A stretch of DNA of 46,866 nt from assembly GCA_030428695.1 (NCBI GenBank), contig JAUIEM010000009.1, positions 1-46,866 on the forward strand, given 5' to 3'. Of the stretch, positions 24,580 through 33,700 are shown piece after piece; positions within the stretch are counted from its first letter, which is position 1, and every line of letters begins with the position of its first letter. The notes beneath the pieces were generated by a model. It saw only the letters and a program-made list of their open reading frames with translations, did no database searches and was not told the DNA's origin. The position numbers were made by a program, and so were the translations under genes. This stretch comes from a bacterium (GTDB taxonomy: Bacteria; Planctomycetota; J058; JAJDCP01).

Positions 24580-25713
24580 GTGACCGAACGCGGGAAGCAG
24601 CTGTGCACCTGGACGCTGGCCGGGCTGGCGGTGCTGTGCGCGGTCCTCGGCTTCCTCATCGACACCCGCTTCGTCTACCTCGCCGCGGTCGTCTGCGGGG
24701 GATGGCTGCTGCTGCAGCTCGTGCCGGTGCGAACGGCCGCGCCCGAGCAGCTCTCCGAGGAGGAGGGGCCCTCCCTCGACGACGCCTTCGACGCCCTCGA
24801 GTCCGGCACCTTCGACCTCGAGGAGCCGAGCCAGCGGGTGACCAGCCGGAAGTTCCTCAAGTCCTCCGCCGAGATGCTCGCCGAGGGCTGGCTCGGGCCG
24901 TACCGGATCATCGAAGAGCTCGGCCGCGGCACCTCGGGCATCGTCTACAAGGCCGAGTGGGCGCCGAGCAACAGGCTGGTCGCGATGAAGATCCTGCGCC
25001 GCGCGGTCGCCGAGAACGACCGGCTGCGCTTCATCCGCGAGGTCAAGGCGGTCAGCAAGCTCGAGCACCCGCACATCGTCCCGATCTACGAGGTCGACAC
25101 CCTGCAGGGGCGGCCCTACTACAGCATGATGTTCATCCCCGGCGACGACTTCGAGAAGCGGCTCGCCAAGGGCGGCGGCACCGTCCTCAAGGTGCGGGTG
25201 CTCGCGGCGATCTGCGAGGCCCTCGAGTACCTGCACGCGTGCGGCTACGTGCACCGCGACGTCAAGCCCGCGAACATCCTGCTCGGCGAGGACGAGACGC
25301 CCTTCCTGGTCGACTTCGGCTACGCGAAGAACACCGCCAACGACATGGAGATCACCCAGCCGGGCTCGACCGTCGGCACGCCGCTGTACATGGCGCCGGA
25401 GCAGATCCTCGGCCGGTCGGACCAGCTCGGCCCGCACACCGACGTGTACTCCCTCGGCACGATCCTCTACCAGGTGCTGGCCGGCACCCCTCCCTACCGG
25501 CGGGACGACATGGCCGAGATCATCGACGCCACCCTGCACGAGGACCCCTTCCCGCCGAGCACCATCTTCCCGGGTGTGCCCGCGGTGCTCGAGGAGGTCT
25601 GCATGCAGGCGCTGGCCAAGCCGATCGCCGATCGCTGCCCGAGCGCGGCGAAGTTCCGTGAGGCGCTGTGCGCGTGGCTCGACTCCCAGGGGCTGCCCCA
25701 TGCCCACGCTTGA
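24580..25713 (+). CDS. Ser/Thr protein kinase with N-terminal membrane hairpin
   Basis: 377 residues. GTG start at 24580, with GGGGGA upstream. Two membrane helices come first (about 11-28 and 31-49), then an acidic linker, then a complete kinase domain (about 107-370): Gly loop 'GRGTSGIVY' (115-123), Lys-137 ('VAMK'), 'HRDVKPAN' (225-232), 'DFG' (245-247) and 'APE' (272-274). The layout is inverted relative to PknB-like kinases: both ends are cytoplasmic and nothing sizeable faces outwards, so it probably senses through the membrane or through partners. The Sel1 kinase gene ends 82 bases upstream. The amidase gene starts 14 bases before its stop. Confidence 0.9.
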   Translation: MTERGKQLCTWTLAGLAVLCAVLGFLIDTRFVYLAAVVCGGWLLLQLVPVRTAAPEQLSEEEGPSLDDAFDALESGTFDLEEPSQRVTSRKFLKSSAEMLAEGWLGPYRIIEELGRGTSGIVYKAEWAPSNRLVAMKILRRAVAENDRLRFIREVKAVSKLEHPHIVPIYEVDTLQGRPYYSMMFIPGDDFEKRLAKGGGTVLKVRVLAAICEALEYLHACGYVHRDVKPANILLGEDETPFLVDFGYAKNTANDMEITQPGSTVGTPLYMAPEQILGRSDQLGPHTDVYSLGTILYQVLAGTPPYRRDDMAEIIDATLHEDPFPPSTIFPGVPAVLEEVCMQALAKPIADRCPSAAKFREALCAWLDSQGLPHAHA

Positions 25714-27091
25714 CGACGCGCTCGCCCTGCCGGCCCTCGCGCAGGCGCGGGCGATCCGCGCCGGGGAGGTCAGCAGCCGCGAGCTGACCGCCGCCTGCCT
25801 CGAGCGCATCGCGCGGCGGAACCCGCAGCTCAGCGCCTTCGTCAGCGTCTTCACGCGCAAGGCCCGGAAGGCGGCGCGCGAGGCGGACGAGCGGGCCGTG
25901 CGGCGGGGGGAGAAGCCGGCCTTCCTCGGGGTGCCGACCGGCATCAAGGACCTCGACATCGTCGCCGGCACGCGGACGCGCTTCGGCTCCCGGGCCTACA
26001 ACTGGTTCTGGTTCCCGAAGGACGGCCCGGTCACCCAAGCGGTGCGGGCGGGCGGCTTCGTGCTGCTCGGCAAGCTCGCGACCTCGGAGTTCGGGGCGAT
26101 GCCGGTCACCGAGCCGGACATCCACCCGCCGACCCGCAACCCGTGGTGCCCGGAGCGCAGCGCGGGCGGCTCGAGCGGAGGCTCCGGCGCCGCCGTCGCC
26201 GCCGGCCTGGTCCCGATCGCCCAGGGCTCCGACGGGGCGGGCTCGATCCGCATCCCCTCCTCCTTCTGCCACCTGTTCGGATACAAGCCCTCGCGGGCGC
26301 TGATCGACAACCCCTACCGGCGCAAGCAGGCCCTCGGCCTGACCAGCATCGGGCCGCTCGCGCACACCGTCGAGGACGGCGCGGCCTTCGCCGACGTGCT
26401 GCTCGGCCGCACGGAGCTCGGCGGCGCGGGGTCGCTGCTGGCGCGCTGCCGGGAGGCGCCGGGGAAGCTGCGCATCGCCCTCTGCACCGAGAGCGCCATC
26501 GGCCCGGTGCACCCCGAGGTCGTGGCGGCGGTCGAGGAGGTCGCCGCCTGCCTGCGCGGGCTCGGCCACCAGGTCGAGCCGCAGCCGATCCTGCGCGCCG
26601 AGCTCGAGGACTTCCTCCCGATCTGGCAGCGCATGCTCGCGACCGTGCCGGTGCTGTACGAGGGCTGGCTGCAGCCGATCACCCGCTGGCTCCGGGCCGA
26701 AGGGCGCAAGTACGGCTACCGCGAAGCCCTCGCGCTCCGCGACCGCCTCGCCCGGCGGGTGCTCGACTGGTTCGGGGACTACGACCTGTGGCTGTTCCCC
26801 AGCGTCGCCGTCCCGCCCCCGAAGATCGGCGCCTGGCGCCACCTGCCGCCCGCCGAGGGTTTCCGCGCCGCCGCCGCCCTCGGCGCCTTCACCGCCGCCT
26901 TCAACGTCAGCGGCCAGCCCGCCGCCAGCCTGCCCGCCGGCGTCAGCGCCGAGGGCTGGCCGATCGGCGCCCAGCTGGTCGGGCGTCCGAGCGGGGACGG
27001 CACGCTGCTCGCCCTGTGCCGGCAGCTGGAGGAGGCGCGGCCGTGGGTGGGGCGACGGGCGCCCGGGGCCCACCCCCGCAAGGTTGGCTAA
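25700..27091 (+). CDS. amidase-signature family hydrolase
   Basis: 463 residues. The ATG at 25700 lies within the kinase gene, 14 bases before its stop. The catalytic Ser-cisSer-Lys triad is visible: Lys-83 in 'GVPTGIKDLD', cis-Ser-158 in 'SAGGSSGGSGAAVAAGL' and nucleophile Ser-182 in 'GSDGAGSIRIPSS'; the spacings (75 and 24) equal those I recall for fatty-acid amide hydrolase. Length is typical. It hydrolyses an amide such as an aryl amide or acyl amide; the family also contains GatA, but no gatB/gatC is near and the sequence lacks GatA-like features I would expect. No signal peptide, so it is cytoplasmic. The overlap with a kinase gene makes coupled translation likely. Confidence 0.9.
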   Translation: MPTLDDALALPALAQARAIRAGEVSSRELTAACLERIARRNPQLSAFVSVFTRKARKAAREADERAVRRGEKPAFLGVPTGIKDLDIVAGTRTRFGSRAYNWFWFPKDGPVTQAVRAGGFVLLGKLATSEFGAMPVTEPDIHPPTRNPWCPERSAGGSSGGSGAAVAAGLVPIAQGSDGAGSIRIPSSFCHLFGYKPSRALIDNPYRRKQALGLTSIGPLAHTVEDGAAFADVLLGRTELGGAGSLLARCREAPGKLRIALCTESAIGPVHPEVVAAVEEVAACLRGLGHQVEPQPILRAELEDFLPIWQRMLATVPVLYEGWLQPITRWLRAEGRKYGYREALALRDRLARRVLDWFGDYDLWLFPSVAVPPPKIGAWRHLPPAEGFRAAAALGAFTAAFNVSGQPAASLPAGVSAEGWPIGAQLVGRPSGDGTLLALCRQLEEARPWVGRRAPGAHPRKVG

Positions 27092-27199
27092 GCCCTTGAT
27101 GCTCCTCACTTTCCCGCCAAAGTCCGGCGCCCTCCTCTTCCGATAACTCGCATCAGACCCACGACCCCTGGACCGGCGCCCGGCGCCCGTGAGAAGCCT

Positions 27200-28597
27200 A
27201 TGTCCCCCGTCCTCCGCTCCCGCCGTCGCTGCGCCCCGCGTGCCCGTCTCCACAGCATCTGGTACATGGGCGCGAAGACCCGCCTGCTCGAAGGCTTCAT
27301 CGACACCGCGATGCACGCCGCCGTGCCGAAGGGCGGGCGCGTGCTCGACCTCTTCTGCGGCACCGGCGTCGTCAGCCGCTTCCTCGCCGAGGACTACCGG
27401 CTGGTCGCCAACGACGCGATGGCGATGTGCAGCGTGCTCGCCGAAGCCCACCTCGTCCGCCCCCCCTCGGACGAGGAGCTCGCCGCGATCGACCCCCGCG
27501 CCGAGCTGTGGGAGGCCTTCGAGAAGAACCACGCCGCCCTCGCCAAGCCCCTCGCCCCGGCCCTGGAGCGCGAGGCGGAGGCGCTGGCGGGGAAGCTCGA
27601 CGCCCGCGGCTACCTGTCCCTGCTCGCGGCGACCCCCGCCCCCGGGGAGCGCTCGCGGGATCCCCTGTTCCGCGCGACCGCCGGGATCTTCGGCACGCGG
27701 GCCCTCGGCCGGCGGCGCAAGGACCCGTCTCGCTTCCCGTACACGCTCCTGACCGCCTACTACGGCAACGTCTACCTCGGCCTGCAGCAGGCGATCGAGG
27801 CCGACAGCCTGCGCTACGCGATCGCCCAGCTGCCCGACCGGCGGCGGCGCGTGCACTACCTGGCGGCGCTGCTGCACGCGGTCAGCATCTCGACCTCGGG
27901 CACCAGCCACTTCGCCCAGCCGACCGACCCGACCCGCGACCGCGAGCGCGAGCGCCTGCTGCAGCGCCGCGGCGCCTCGATCCGGGAGCGCTTCCTGCGC
28001 GCCGAGGAGACCCTGCGCAAGGAGCTGCGGACGCGCCGGCCGGGGCCGGGGCACCGGGTGCTGTGCGAGGACTACCGCGCCCTGATCGGCCCGGGCGGCT
28101 TCCGCTGCGGACGCCTCGACGCGGTGTACGCCGACCCGCCCTACACCGCGGACAACTACTCGCGCTTCTACCACGTGCTCGAGGAGCTGGTGCGCTACCG
28201 CTATCCGGAGCTCAAGCGGGGGCCCCGGGGCCTGACCAAGGGCCGCTACCCGACCCAGCAGCTGCGCTTCCGCTCCGGCTTCTGCTCCCGCGCCAAGGTC
28301 GAGGAGGAGTGGCGCCGGCTGATCGCCGCCTCCGCCCGCAGCGGGGCCGCCCTGCTCGCCAGCTACGCGACCCCGAACGGCCTGCTGCTCAAGAAGTACC
28401 GGGCCGAGGGCCTGTCCGAGGACGCCGCCCTGGAGCGCTTCGCCGCGCTCTTCGAGGAGCGCTACCGGCGGGTCGATCTCAAGCTCCAGAGCCTCCCGCA
28501 CTCCGGGCAGGGAGACGGCTCCCTCGGCGTCCAGGAGATCCTGATTTCCGCCACCGGACCCCAAAAAACTTCTTGCGCAGGGCGATGCGATCGCTAA
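27200..28597 (+). CDS. D12-class DNA adenine N6-methyltransferase
   Basis: 465 residues. 'IWYMGAKTRLLEGFI' near the N-terminus corresponds to the conserved 'KY.GSK..L' opening of Dam/D12 methylases; 'VLDLFCGTGVVSRFL' (48-62) is the AdoMet motif (FxGxG) and 'DPPYTADNYSRFYHVLEELV' starts at residue 312, with DPPY the catalytic motif of N6-adenine methylases. The order motif I then DPPY fits the alpha group. It is longer than Dam (about 278) because of a central insertion (about 85-230), perhaps a target-recognition region. No restriction endonuclease gene is adjacent, so it may be a solitary regulatory methylase or a phage-type or system remnant. The tRNA promoter overlaps its stop. Confidence 0.88.
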   Translation: MSPVLRSRRRCAPRARLHSIWYMGAKTRLLEGFIDTAMHAAVPKGGRVLDLFCGTGVVSRFLAEDYRLVANDAMAMCSVLAEAHLVRPPSDEELAAIDPRAELWEAFEKNHAALAKPLAPALEREAEALAGKLDARGYLSLLAATPAPGERSRDPLFRATAGIFGTRALGRRRKDPSRFPYTLLTAYYGNVYLGLQQAIEADSLRYAIAQLPDRRRRVHYLAALLHAVSISTSGTSHFAQPTDPTRDRERERLLQRRGASIRERFLRAEETLRKELRTRRPGPGHRVLCEDYRALIGPGGFRCGRLDAVYADPPYTADNYSRFYHVLEELVRYRYPELKRGPRGLTKGRYPTQQLRFRSGFCSRAKVEEEWRRLIAASARSGAALLASYATPNGLLLKKYRAEGLSEDAALERFAALFEERYRRVDLKLQSLPHSGQGDGSLGVQEILISATGPQKTSCAGRCDR

Positions 28598-28600
28598 AGT
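28573..28600 (+). promoter_or_regulatory. promoter for tRNA-Val
   Basis: TTGCGC (28573-28578) and TAAAGT (28595-28600) are 16 bases apart and the tRNA begins 12 bases after the -10 box. The promoter overlaps the last codons and stop of the methylase gene. Confidence 0.5.
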
Positions 28601-28612
28601 AGCTGCGGTCCG

Positions 28613-28686
28613 GGGCGTTTAGCTCAGCTGGCTAGAGTGCCACGTTGACATCGTGGAGGTCACTGGTTCAAGTCCAGTAACGCCCA
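28613..28686 (+). tRNA. tRNA-Val (anticodon GAC)
   Basis: 74 bases that fold fully by eye: acceptor GGGCGTT/AACGCCC with discriminator A, D-arm GCTC...GAGT, anticodon stem CCACG/CGTGG with loop TTGACAT (anticodon GAC at 28647-28649), five-base variable loop and T-arm ACTGG TTCAAGT CCAGT. The 3' CCA is not encoded. It reads GUC and GUU valine codons. A strong terminator follows. Confidence 0.97.
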
Positions 28687-28690
28687 TTTG

Positions 28691-28726
28691 CAGGCCGCGC
28701 GCGAGCGCGGCCTGTTCGTTTTGTTG
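28691..28726 (+). terminator. intrinsic terminator of tRNA-Val
   Basis: CAGGCCGCGC (28691-28700) and GCGCGGCCTG (28705-28714) form a perfect 10-bp stem with loop GCGA, followed by TTCGTTTTGTT. It starts four bases after the tRNA. Confidence 0.9.
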
Positions 28727-28848
28727 CGCTGGACGCCGGATGGCAGGGATTCCCGATCTTCCAGGCTGTCCGGCGCGAGGAGAGATGCGATAAGCCTCTG
28801 TTGGAAAAGGCCTTTCGAGGAGCCCATCCGTTGGCACGCGGTGTGTTC

Positions 28849-28901
28849 TCTCCTGGGGCAGAACCGCTCCTCGCCGCGCGAGGACAACCCCTCCCAGGAG
28901 A
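28849..28901 (+). promoter_or_regulatory. nested hairpin that sequesters a ribosome binding site
   Basis: TCTCCTGGG (28849-28857) pairs perfectly over nine bases with CCCAGGAGA (28893-28901), which contains the AGGAG site for the ATG at 28907. The enclosed loop has its own perfect 7-bp hairpin, TCCTCGC (28868-28874) with GCGAGGA (28878-28884). This looks like a translational switch, for example a thermosensor, protein-binding leader or riboswitch-like element. The bases 28727-28848 before it show no gene. Confidence 0.5.
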
Positions 28902-28906
28902 CTTCC

Positions 28907-28990
28907 ATGAAGACCCGCACCCATATCAAGGCTGGACCCGACAACCGCACCCCCGGCGACCCCCTCCCGACCGAGCAGGTCGCGCTCTGA
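28907..28990 (+). CDS. 27-residue peptide gene with structured leader
   Basis: ATG at 28907, stop TGA at 28988-28990, with AGGAG six bases upstream. The peptide opens 'MKTRTHIKAG' and ends 'TEQVAL'; it is hydrophilic, without Cys or a hydrophobic signal. The opening recalls, from memory, very short unannotated bacterial peptides that begin 'MK.(R/K)T.(V/I)KAG'; I cannot verify the match. Its role could be signalling, a peptide precursor or regulation of the neighbouring cluster. The site is buried in the RNA hairpin described separately, which argues that the start codon is used and controlled. Confidence 0.45.
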   Translation: MKTRTHIKAGPDNRTPGDPLPTEQVAL

Positions 28991-29082
28991 GCTGGGCCTC
29001 CGCGGCTCGCCGGCATTCACCGGTGAGCAGACCCCCCTTCCCTGCCTCGCAGCCGGCGCCGCGCCCGTCCTTGCATGGTCGA

Positions 29083-29101
29083 CCAGGATGGATGATCCTG
29101 G
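29083..29101 (+). promoter_or_regulatory. hairpin in front of the first gene of the large cluster
   Basis: CCAGGAT (29083-29089) and ATCCTGG (29095-29101) form a 7-bp stem with the 5-base loop GGATG. It ends 13 bases before the AGGAGG of the gene at 29126. It could be a weak terminator of the small peptide transcript or part of the leader. Confidence 0.35.
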
Positions 29102-29125
29102 GCCAGATCCCGGCAGGAGGAAGAC

Positions 29126-30472
29126 ATGAGAACGCGCGTCTGGTTGGCGTTGTTGCTCGCGCTCGAGCTCGGCTTCGCGCAAAATCCTGAGCTGGCCCGC
29201 GAGCAGGCAGCGCTCTCGGAGCGCACCTCCCTGCTCGCGCATGAGCTCGAGCGGGCCATCGATGAGCTCGCCGCCCGCGGGTCGCCGCATCTCCCGACAC
29301 TCGAGGCCGCACGCGGAGAGCTGCAGAGGTGGAGGCTCGTCGAGAGCTGCCGTGCGCTCGAGCACGCCTTCGCCACCGGAGACGACATGCAGGCCGCGGC
29401 ATCGGCGGAGTTGGTCATGTCCGGCCTGTCCGGGATCGTTGCAACACTTGGGCCAACAGGCGATCCGCTGGTCCCCGAGAGCCTCCTCGACGAGCTCGAC
29501 GAGCTGGGGGGAGAGGCTGAGCGCCTCGTGGTGGACGACACCGAGCCGCCGCGCATCCGCGTGGCATTCCCGGCCAAGAGCTCGCTCTGCACACTCGCGG
29601 GCGAGGAGTGGATCGGGATCGAGGCCGAGGATGACACCGCGCTCAAGCTCGTCGTCGTCCACCTCGCGCTGCGGCGAGGGGGCACACCCGTGGCCCAGGA
29701 CTCCCTCGTCTACCGCGTCTCCATGTTGAAGGATGGCGAGGCAGGTGTCGAGCTCGGCCCCGAGGGGCGGAGCCTGTTCGCCACCGTCTGCCTACGCAGC
29801 AGCCTGCTGGAAGGGCACGAGCCAGCCGTCGGCGACCAACTGGAGTACTGGGCGGTCGCACGCGATCACGTGCTCGCCGCCCGCCACGTCGTCTCGACCC
29901 CACGGTATGTCATCCGCCTGGTCAGCGACACGGACATGTTGCGATGGAGCGTCACGCGCGCGAAGATGTGCGGGGAAGCGCTCGCGCTCGCGCTCCGCCG
30001 CGTCGAAGAGATCGATGCCCTGCTCGCCGCCGCGCTGGAGGCACACCATCTCGACGCCGAGAGCTTGCGTGCAGGGAAGAGCGGACTGCGACTGCTCGGG
30101 AATGCCCTCGCGCAGACCGCCGATGAGGTGTGGGAGCTGTCCTCCAGCGTCGAGGACAACCTCGCTGGACGCGAAGAGGATCTCGCGCTTCTTGCGGAAC
30201 AGGGAGAGGCCTGCACTGCACTGACGGAGCGGACGCTCGCGGCCATCGACATCTGGAGCAGGCTCGAGACCGGGTGGAACGATGACACCGCCGCGACTGT
30301 GCGGGCGAGCCTCGGCTCCATCGGAGATGATCTGACAGCGCAGGCCCAGCAGCTCGACGACTGGGGTCTGGTGCGGGAGCTCGAGGCCGGTTTCCAGGAT
30401 CTCCTCGACGACCAGCGGCGGTGGATCGAGCTGCAGCGATGGTTCACTCCCAGCCCCCTGTTTCCGGACTGA
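29126..30472 (+). CDS. secreted helical protein, first gene of the stator cluster
   Basis: 448 residues, AGGAGG five bases upstream. Signal peptide 'MRTRVWLALLLALELGFAQN'. The mature protein has helical segments rich in Leu/Glu/Arg (about 22-130 and 275-440), with coiled-coil tendency, flanking a beta-rich centre (about 140-260: 'PRIRVAFPAKSSLCTLAGEE', 'LKLVVVHLALRRGG', 'EYWAVARDHVLAARHVVST'). The centre resembles an Ig-like domain of the kind found in large planctomycete DUF4175-type proteins, but I cannot assign it. It is likely periplasmic. A 241-base gap separates it from the next gene, so it may have its own transcript; strand and secretion link it to the cluster. Confidence 0.65.
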   Translation: MRTRVWLALLLALELGFAQNPELAREQAALSERTSLLAHELERAIDELAARGSPHLPTLEAARGELQRWRLVESCRALEHAFATGDDMQAAASAELVMSGLSGIVATLGPTGDPLVPESLLDELDELGGEAERLVVDDTEPPRIRVAFPAKSSLCTLAGEEWIGIEAEDDTALKLVVVHLALRRGGTPVAQDSLVYRVSMLKDGEAGVELGPEGRSLFATVCLRSSLLEGHEPAVGDQLEYWAVARDHVLAARHVVSTPRYVIRLVSDTDMLRWSVTRAKMCGEALALALRRVEEIDALLAAALEAHHLDAESLRAGKSGLRLLGNALAQTADEVWELSSSVEDNLAGREEDLALLAEQGEACTALTERTLAAIDIWSRLETGWNDDTAATVRASLGSIGDDLTAQAQQLDDWGLVRELEAGFQDLLDDQRRWIELQRWFTPSPLFPD

Positions 30473-30713
30473 GGGATCGACGTTCTCTTCCGGAACACGG
30501 TTTCCGCATTTCACGGACACACGTACACCAGACGAACCTTCGGGCAGGTCACACCCCGTTTCGCTGGTCCTCCTGCCGCTTGCTGCGTCGCTCGTCGAGT
30601 GAATCCGGCCCGTGCCGACCGCCCCGGAAGGTGTGTCCCTCGTGTTGCGTGACTTGGCCACTTGGCCGATAGTGCCCCCTGCTTGTTTCCTACTCGATCC
30701 CCAGGTGCGACCG
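30473..30713. other. gap in front of the tight operon
   Basis: No gene seen. An exact tandem of the 8-mer ACTTGGCC (30652-30659 and 30660-30667) lies about 47 bases before the next start codon and could be an operator or activator site. The stretch 30500-30545 is AT-richer than its surroundings and could contain the operon promoter, but no convincing -35/-10 pair was found. Confidence 0.35.
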
Positions 30714-33700
30714 ATGCGTTGGAAGTCCGCGTTCGCTGCCGGCCTGCTCTTCTTCAGCTGCGCGCCGTGCCTTGCCCAGCGCGCGGCCTACGAGCTCGGC
30801 GACACCGCGGAGCTCTGTTCGTTGCTCGAGGTCGTCTCGCGGCTCCGTGACGCTCCGGCTGATCAAGCCCTCCTGCGCGAGGCCGAACGCCTCTGCGCGC
30901 TGCCCGAGGGCTCCCTGGCGAATCTGCGCGAGCTGGCGCGCAACCTCGCCCGGGTTCGGCTTCGGCCCAGCCCCGGGTTGATCGCGAGCGTCCTCGCGCT
31001 GCGCCGCGTGCAGCGCGCGATCACCGACCGCGATCCGGCCCTTCCGGACGTGTTGGAGCGGCATCGCCCGCTGTTGCACGCGGCCCTCCAGATCGAGCTG
31101 AGCGGGCAGGTCGATCGGGACGCGGAGCGCATCCGTCTCCGCATGGCGAGCCTCGAGCTTTTCTTCCGTAAGCTCCTCGACGGCTTCGATCCCCTCTCCA
31201 CCCCACCCCTGGACGAGGTTCTTGTCCGCGCCAGGCACGCCGGGCTGCCGGCCGTACCGATGGTGATCGACAGCCTGCGGGTCGGCGTGGCGGAGGGTGT
31301 GCGCACATGGCAGGCAGACCTCGAGCTCCTGCTCGGGGACGGGCTCCTCCTCCGGGTCCCCGACCACCCACTCGCGCGCGTCGAGGGAGTTCTCGACGTC
31401 GCGCCCCTCGACCTGCAGACCCGGCTCGCCGCCCTGGTCGCGGAGCGCCCACAGCGCGAGCTCGCTCCCGGCCTCAGCGCCCAGATCGAGGCCCTGCAGG
31501 TCCGCGACGGCCAGCTCTGGGGCCGGCTGACACTCGACCTGCTCGGGCACTCCGTCGCACTGGAAGTGTCGCCCGCGCTGGTCGACGGCGCGCTGCGATG
31601 GCGGCTCGATGCGGCCTGGACGCAGCGTTTTCGGCTTCCGCTGGAGTCCGCGCCCCGCGTCCCGCCCGTCTGCGCCGGCGCCGTCCACTGGGACGCGCGG
31701 ACCGGCGTGCTAGAGGTGGAGGGCCCCCTGTCCCGCGCGCGGCTCGACGCCCTCGAGACCTGGCTGGCGGGCAGCGACGGAGCGCTGCGCCGCGCGCTCG
31801 CGAGCGTCCTGCAGCGCCAGCCTCGCATCGCGCTCGCAGAGCCGGCAGAGCGCGCCGCACGGACGATCCTGCGGGAGTCGCTGGCGGCGCTCGGACTCGA
31901 CGCCTCCGGACTCACGCTGCGGGAGCTCGCGCTCGATCCGGCAGGCCTGGCGCTGGAGGCGCGAACGCGATGGGAGTGTGCCTGGCTCCCCGAGCCGCTC
32001 GACTGGACCGTGCGCCTCCCGTTCGACGGCCGGCCCGACCTGCTCCCGACCGTCGCTGCGGCGCTCGCGGGGCGCCGCCTGCACTTCGGACCATTCCTGG
32101 CACTGCGCCTCGGCGAGGCGCCCGAGCCGACGCGGGAGTGGCCCGCCCAGCTCGACGTGCTCGGCGATAGCCTCGACCTGTGGCTACGCTTCGACAAGGG
32201 TCGCCCGCTGGTGCGTTGGCGAGGGGACGGTCCGCGGTCGTGGGTGGAAGGTCGGCTGCGCAGTCTGTTGGCGGGCGTCTCGCTCGAGGGCGCCCTGTCC
32301 TTGGGAGCGGTCACCGTCGACCTCGACGGCGAACGGCCGCGGCTGCGCTGTGAAGTGGGAATCGGGGAGCGTCGTCTGTTCCTCAGCGTCGACAACCTCG
32401 GCATCCATGTCGAGGGCGGGGAAGAGCTCGTGCTCGCGGAGGTTGCCCGCCTGCTGCGGCAGTCCTGCGGCGACTGGCCCGTGCGGGTCGACCGCTGGCA
32501 GCGCAACGGGGACGCGCTCTCCATCGACGGGACCGTCCTGCTCGACACGCGGCCGCTCCTCACGATCCGCGACGCACGCTTTGTCGATGGCGAGGTCCAG
32601 TGGGCAGGAACGGTCGCGCTGAGCGGCGCAGGGCGCGCTCTGCTCGAGGAGTCCCTGCGGGGTCCAGGTTGGCGGTTGGCGATTGAGGACGTCGCCTGGC
32701 ACGCCGACGGAGGGCCGAGCATCGACCTTGCCCTCGAGACCGACGGCCTCGGCAGCTTCCGGCTGGACGACCTGCGGCTGCTCCCCGAGCTGCTGCGTCC
32801 CGAGACCCTCTCGCCCGTGATCGTGGCGAGCATCGACGCCCACTGGCAGAAGCCCATCGAACGCCGTCTCGGCGCGTGGACCGTGCGCGTCGACAAGACC
32901 CCGCCGGTGAACGGCACGCTGGGTCTGACCTGTAGCCTCGAGGCCTTCGGCGCACGGCTGCACTTCGACGAGGCCCGCTTCGACCTGCGCGACGGGCTGC
33001 GTCCCGGTCCGGCCCGCTTCGACGCTCGAGCCTGGGCGCAGGTGCTGGAGGACAGGCTGCGGCTGCGCTTTGGCGCGCTGGAGCTGCGAGCCACCGGACT
33101 GCGCTGCGAGGCCACCGGAGGTTGGGAAGACCCCGCGCTGCTGTTCGACCTCGAGGTGGAAGCCGAGGGCGCGGTGCTGACGGTTCCCGACAACCGGCTC
33201 GACCGGGACGGATTCCGGCTCGGCCGCCTCCCCGACCTCGAGGCTCTTCTTCGAGGGGCCGCCGAAGCGGCACTCGACAGCTTCGCGCGCTGGACCGAGG
33301 GTGCGGTCGTGCAGCCCGGTCCGGCACTTCGCTGCGAGGTCCTCGCCGTTGCGCCTGATGCACGGGAGGTGCGGGTCGCCATCGACGCCCTCGGCAGCCC
33401 GCTCGGCAGCGCGACCCTGCGCTTCCCACGCGACGGCCACCCCTCGGTCGGCTTCGACGACCCGGAGGCGGTGCGGATGTGGCTCAGCGAGCTCGGCGTC
33501 CCCTGCCCGGCCGCGGAGTGCCTTCGGCTGGACGTGCGGATTCTGCGCGCCGGGCTCGCCTTCGATGTCGCGGTGCGTCCTCCCGGCCTCGAGATCTTCT
33601 TGGGCCTGGGACGCCTGAGTGTCGACGCGGATGGCTGCTCCTGGGACGCCGACCTGGAATCGCTGACGGGCTCCCTCTGGGCGACCGCCGCGGCGGAGCT

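Noticed and set aside
25700..27091. Amidase as GatA of the tRNA amidotransferase
   Set aside because: No gatB or gatC is nearby and the amidase starts within a kinase gene; a general amidase fits better.
25520..28564. 1014-codon minus-strand frame across the amidase and methylase genes
   Set aside because: It spans two unrelated genes with catalytic motifs on the other strand, so it is a shadow frame.
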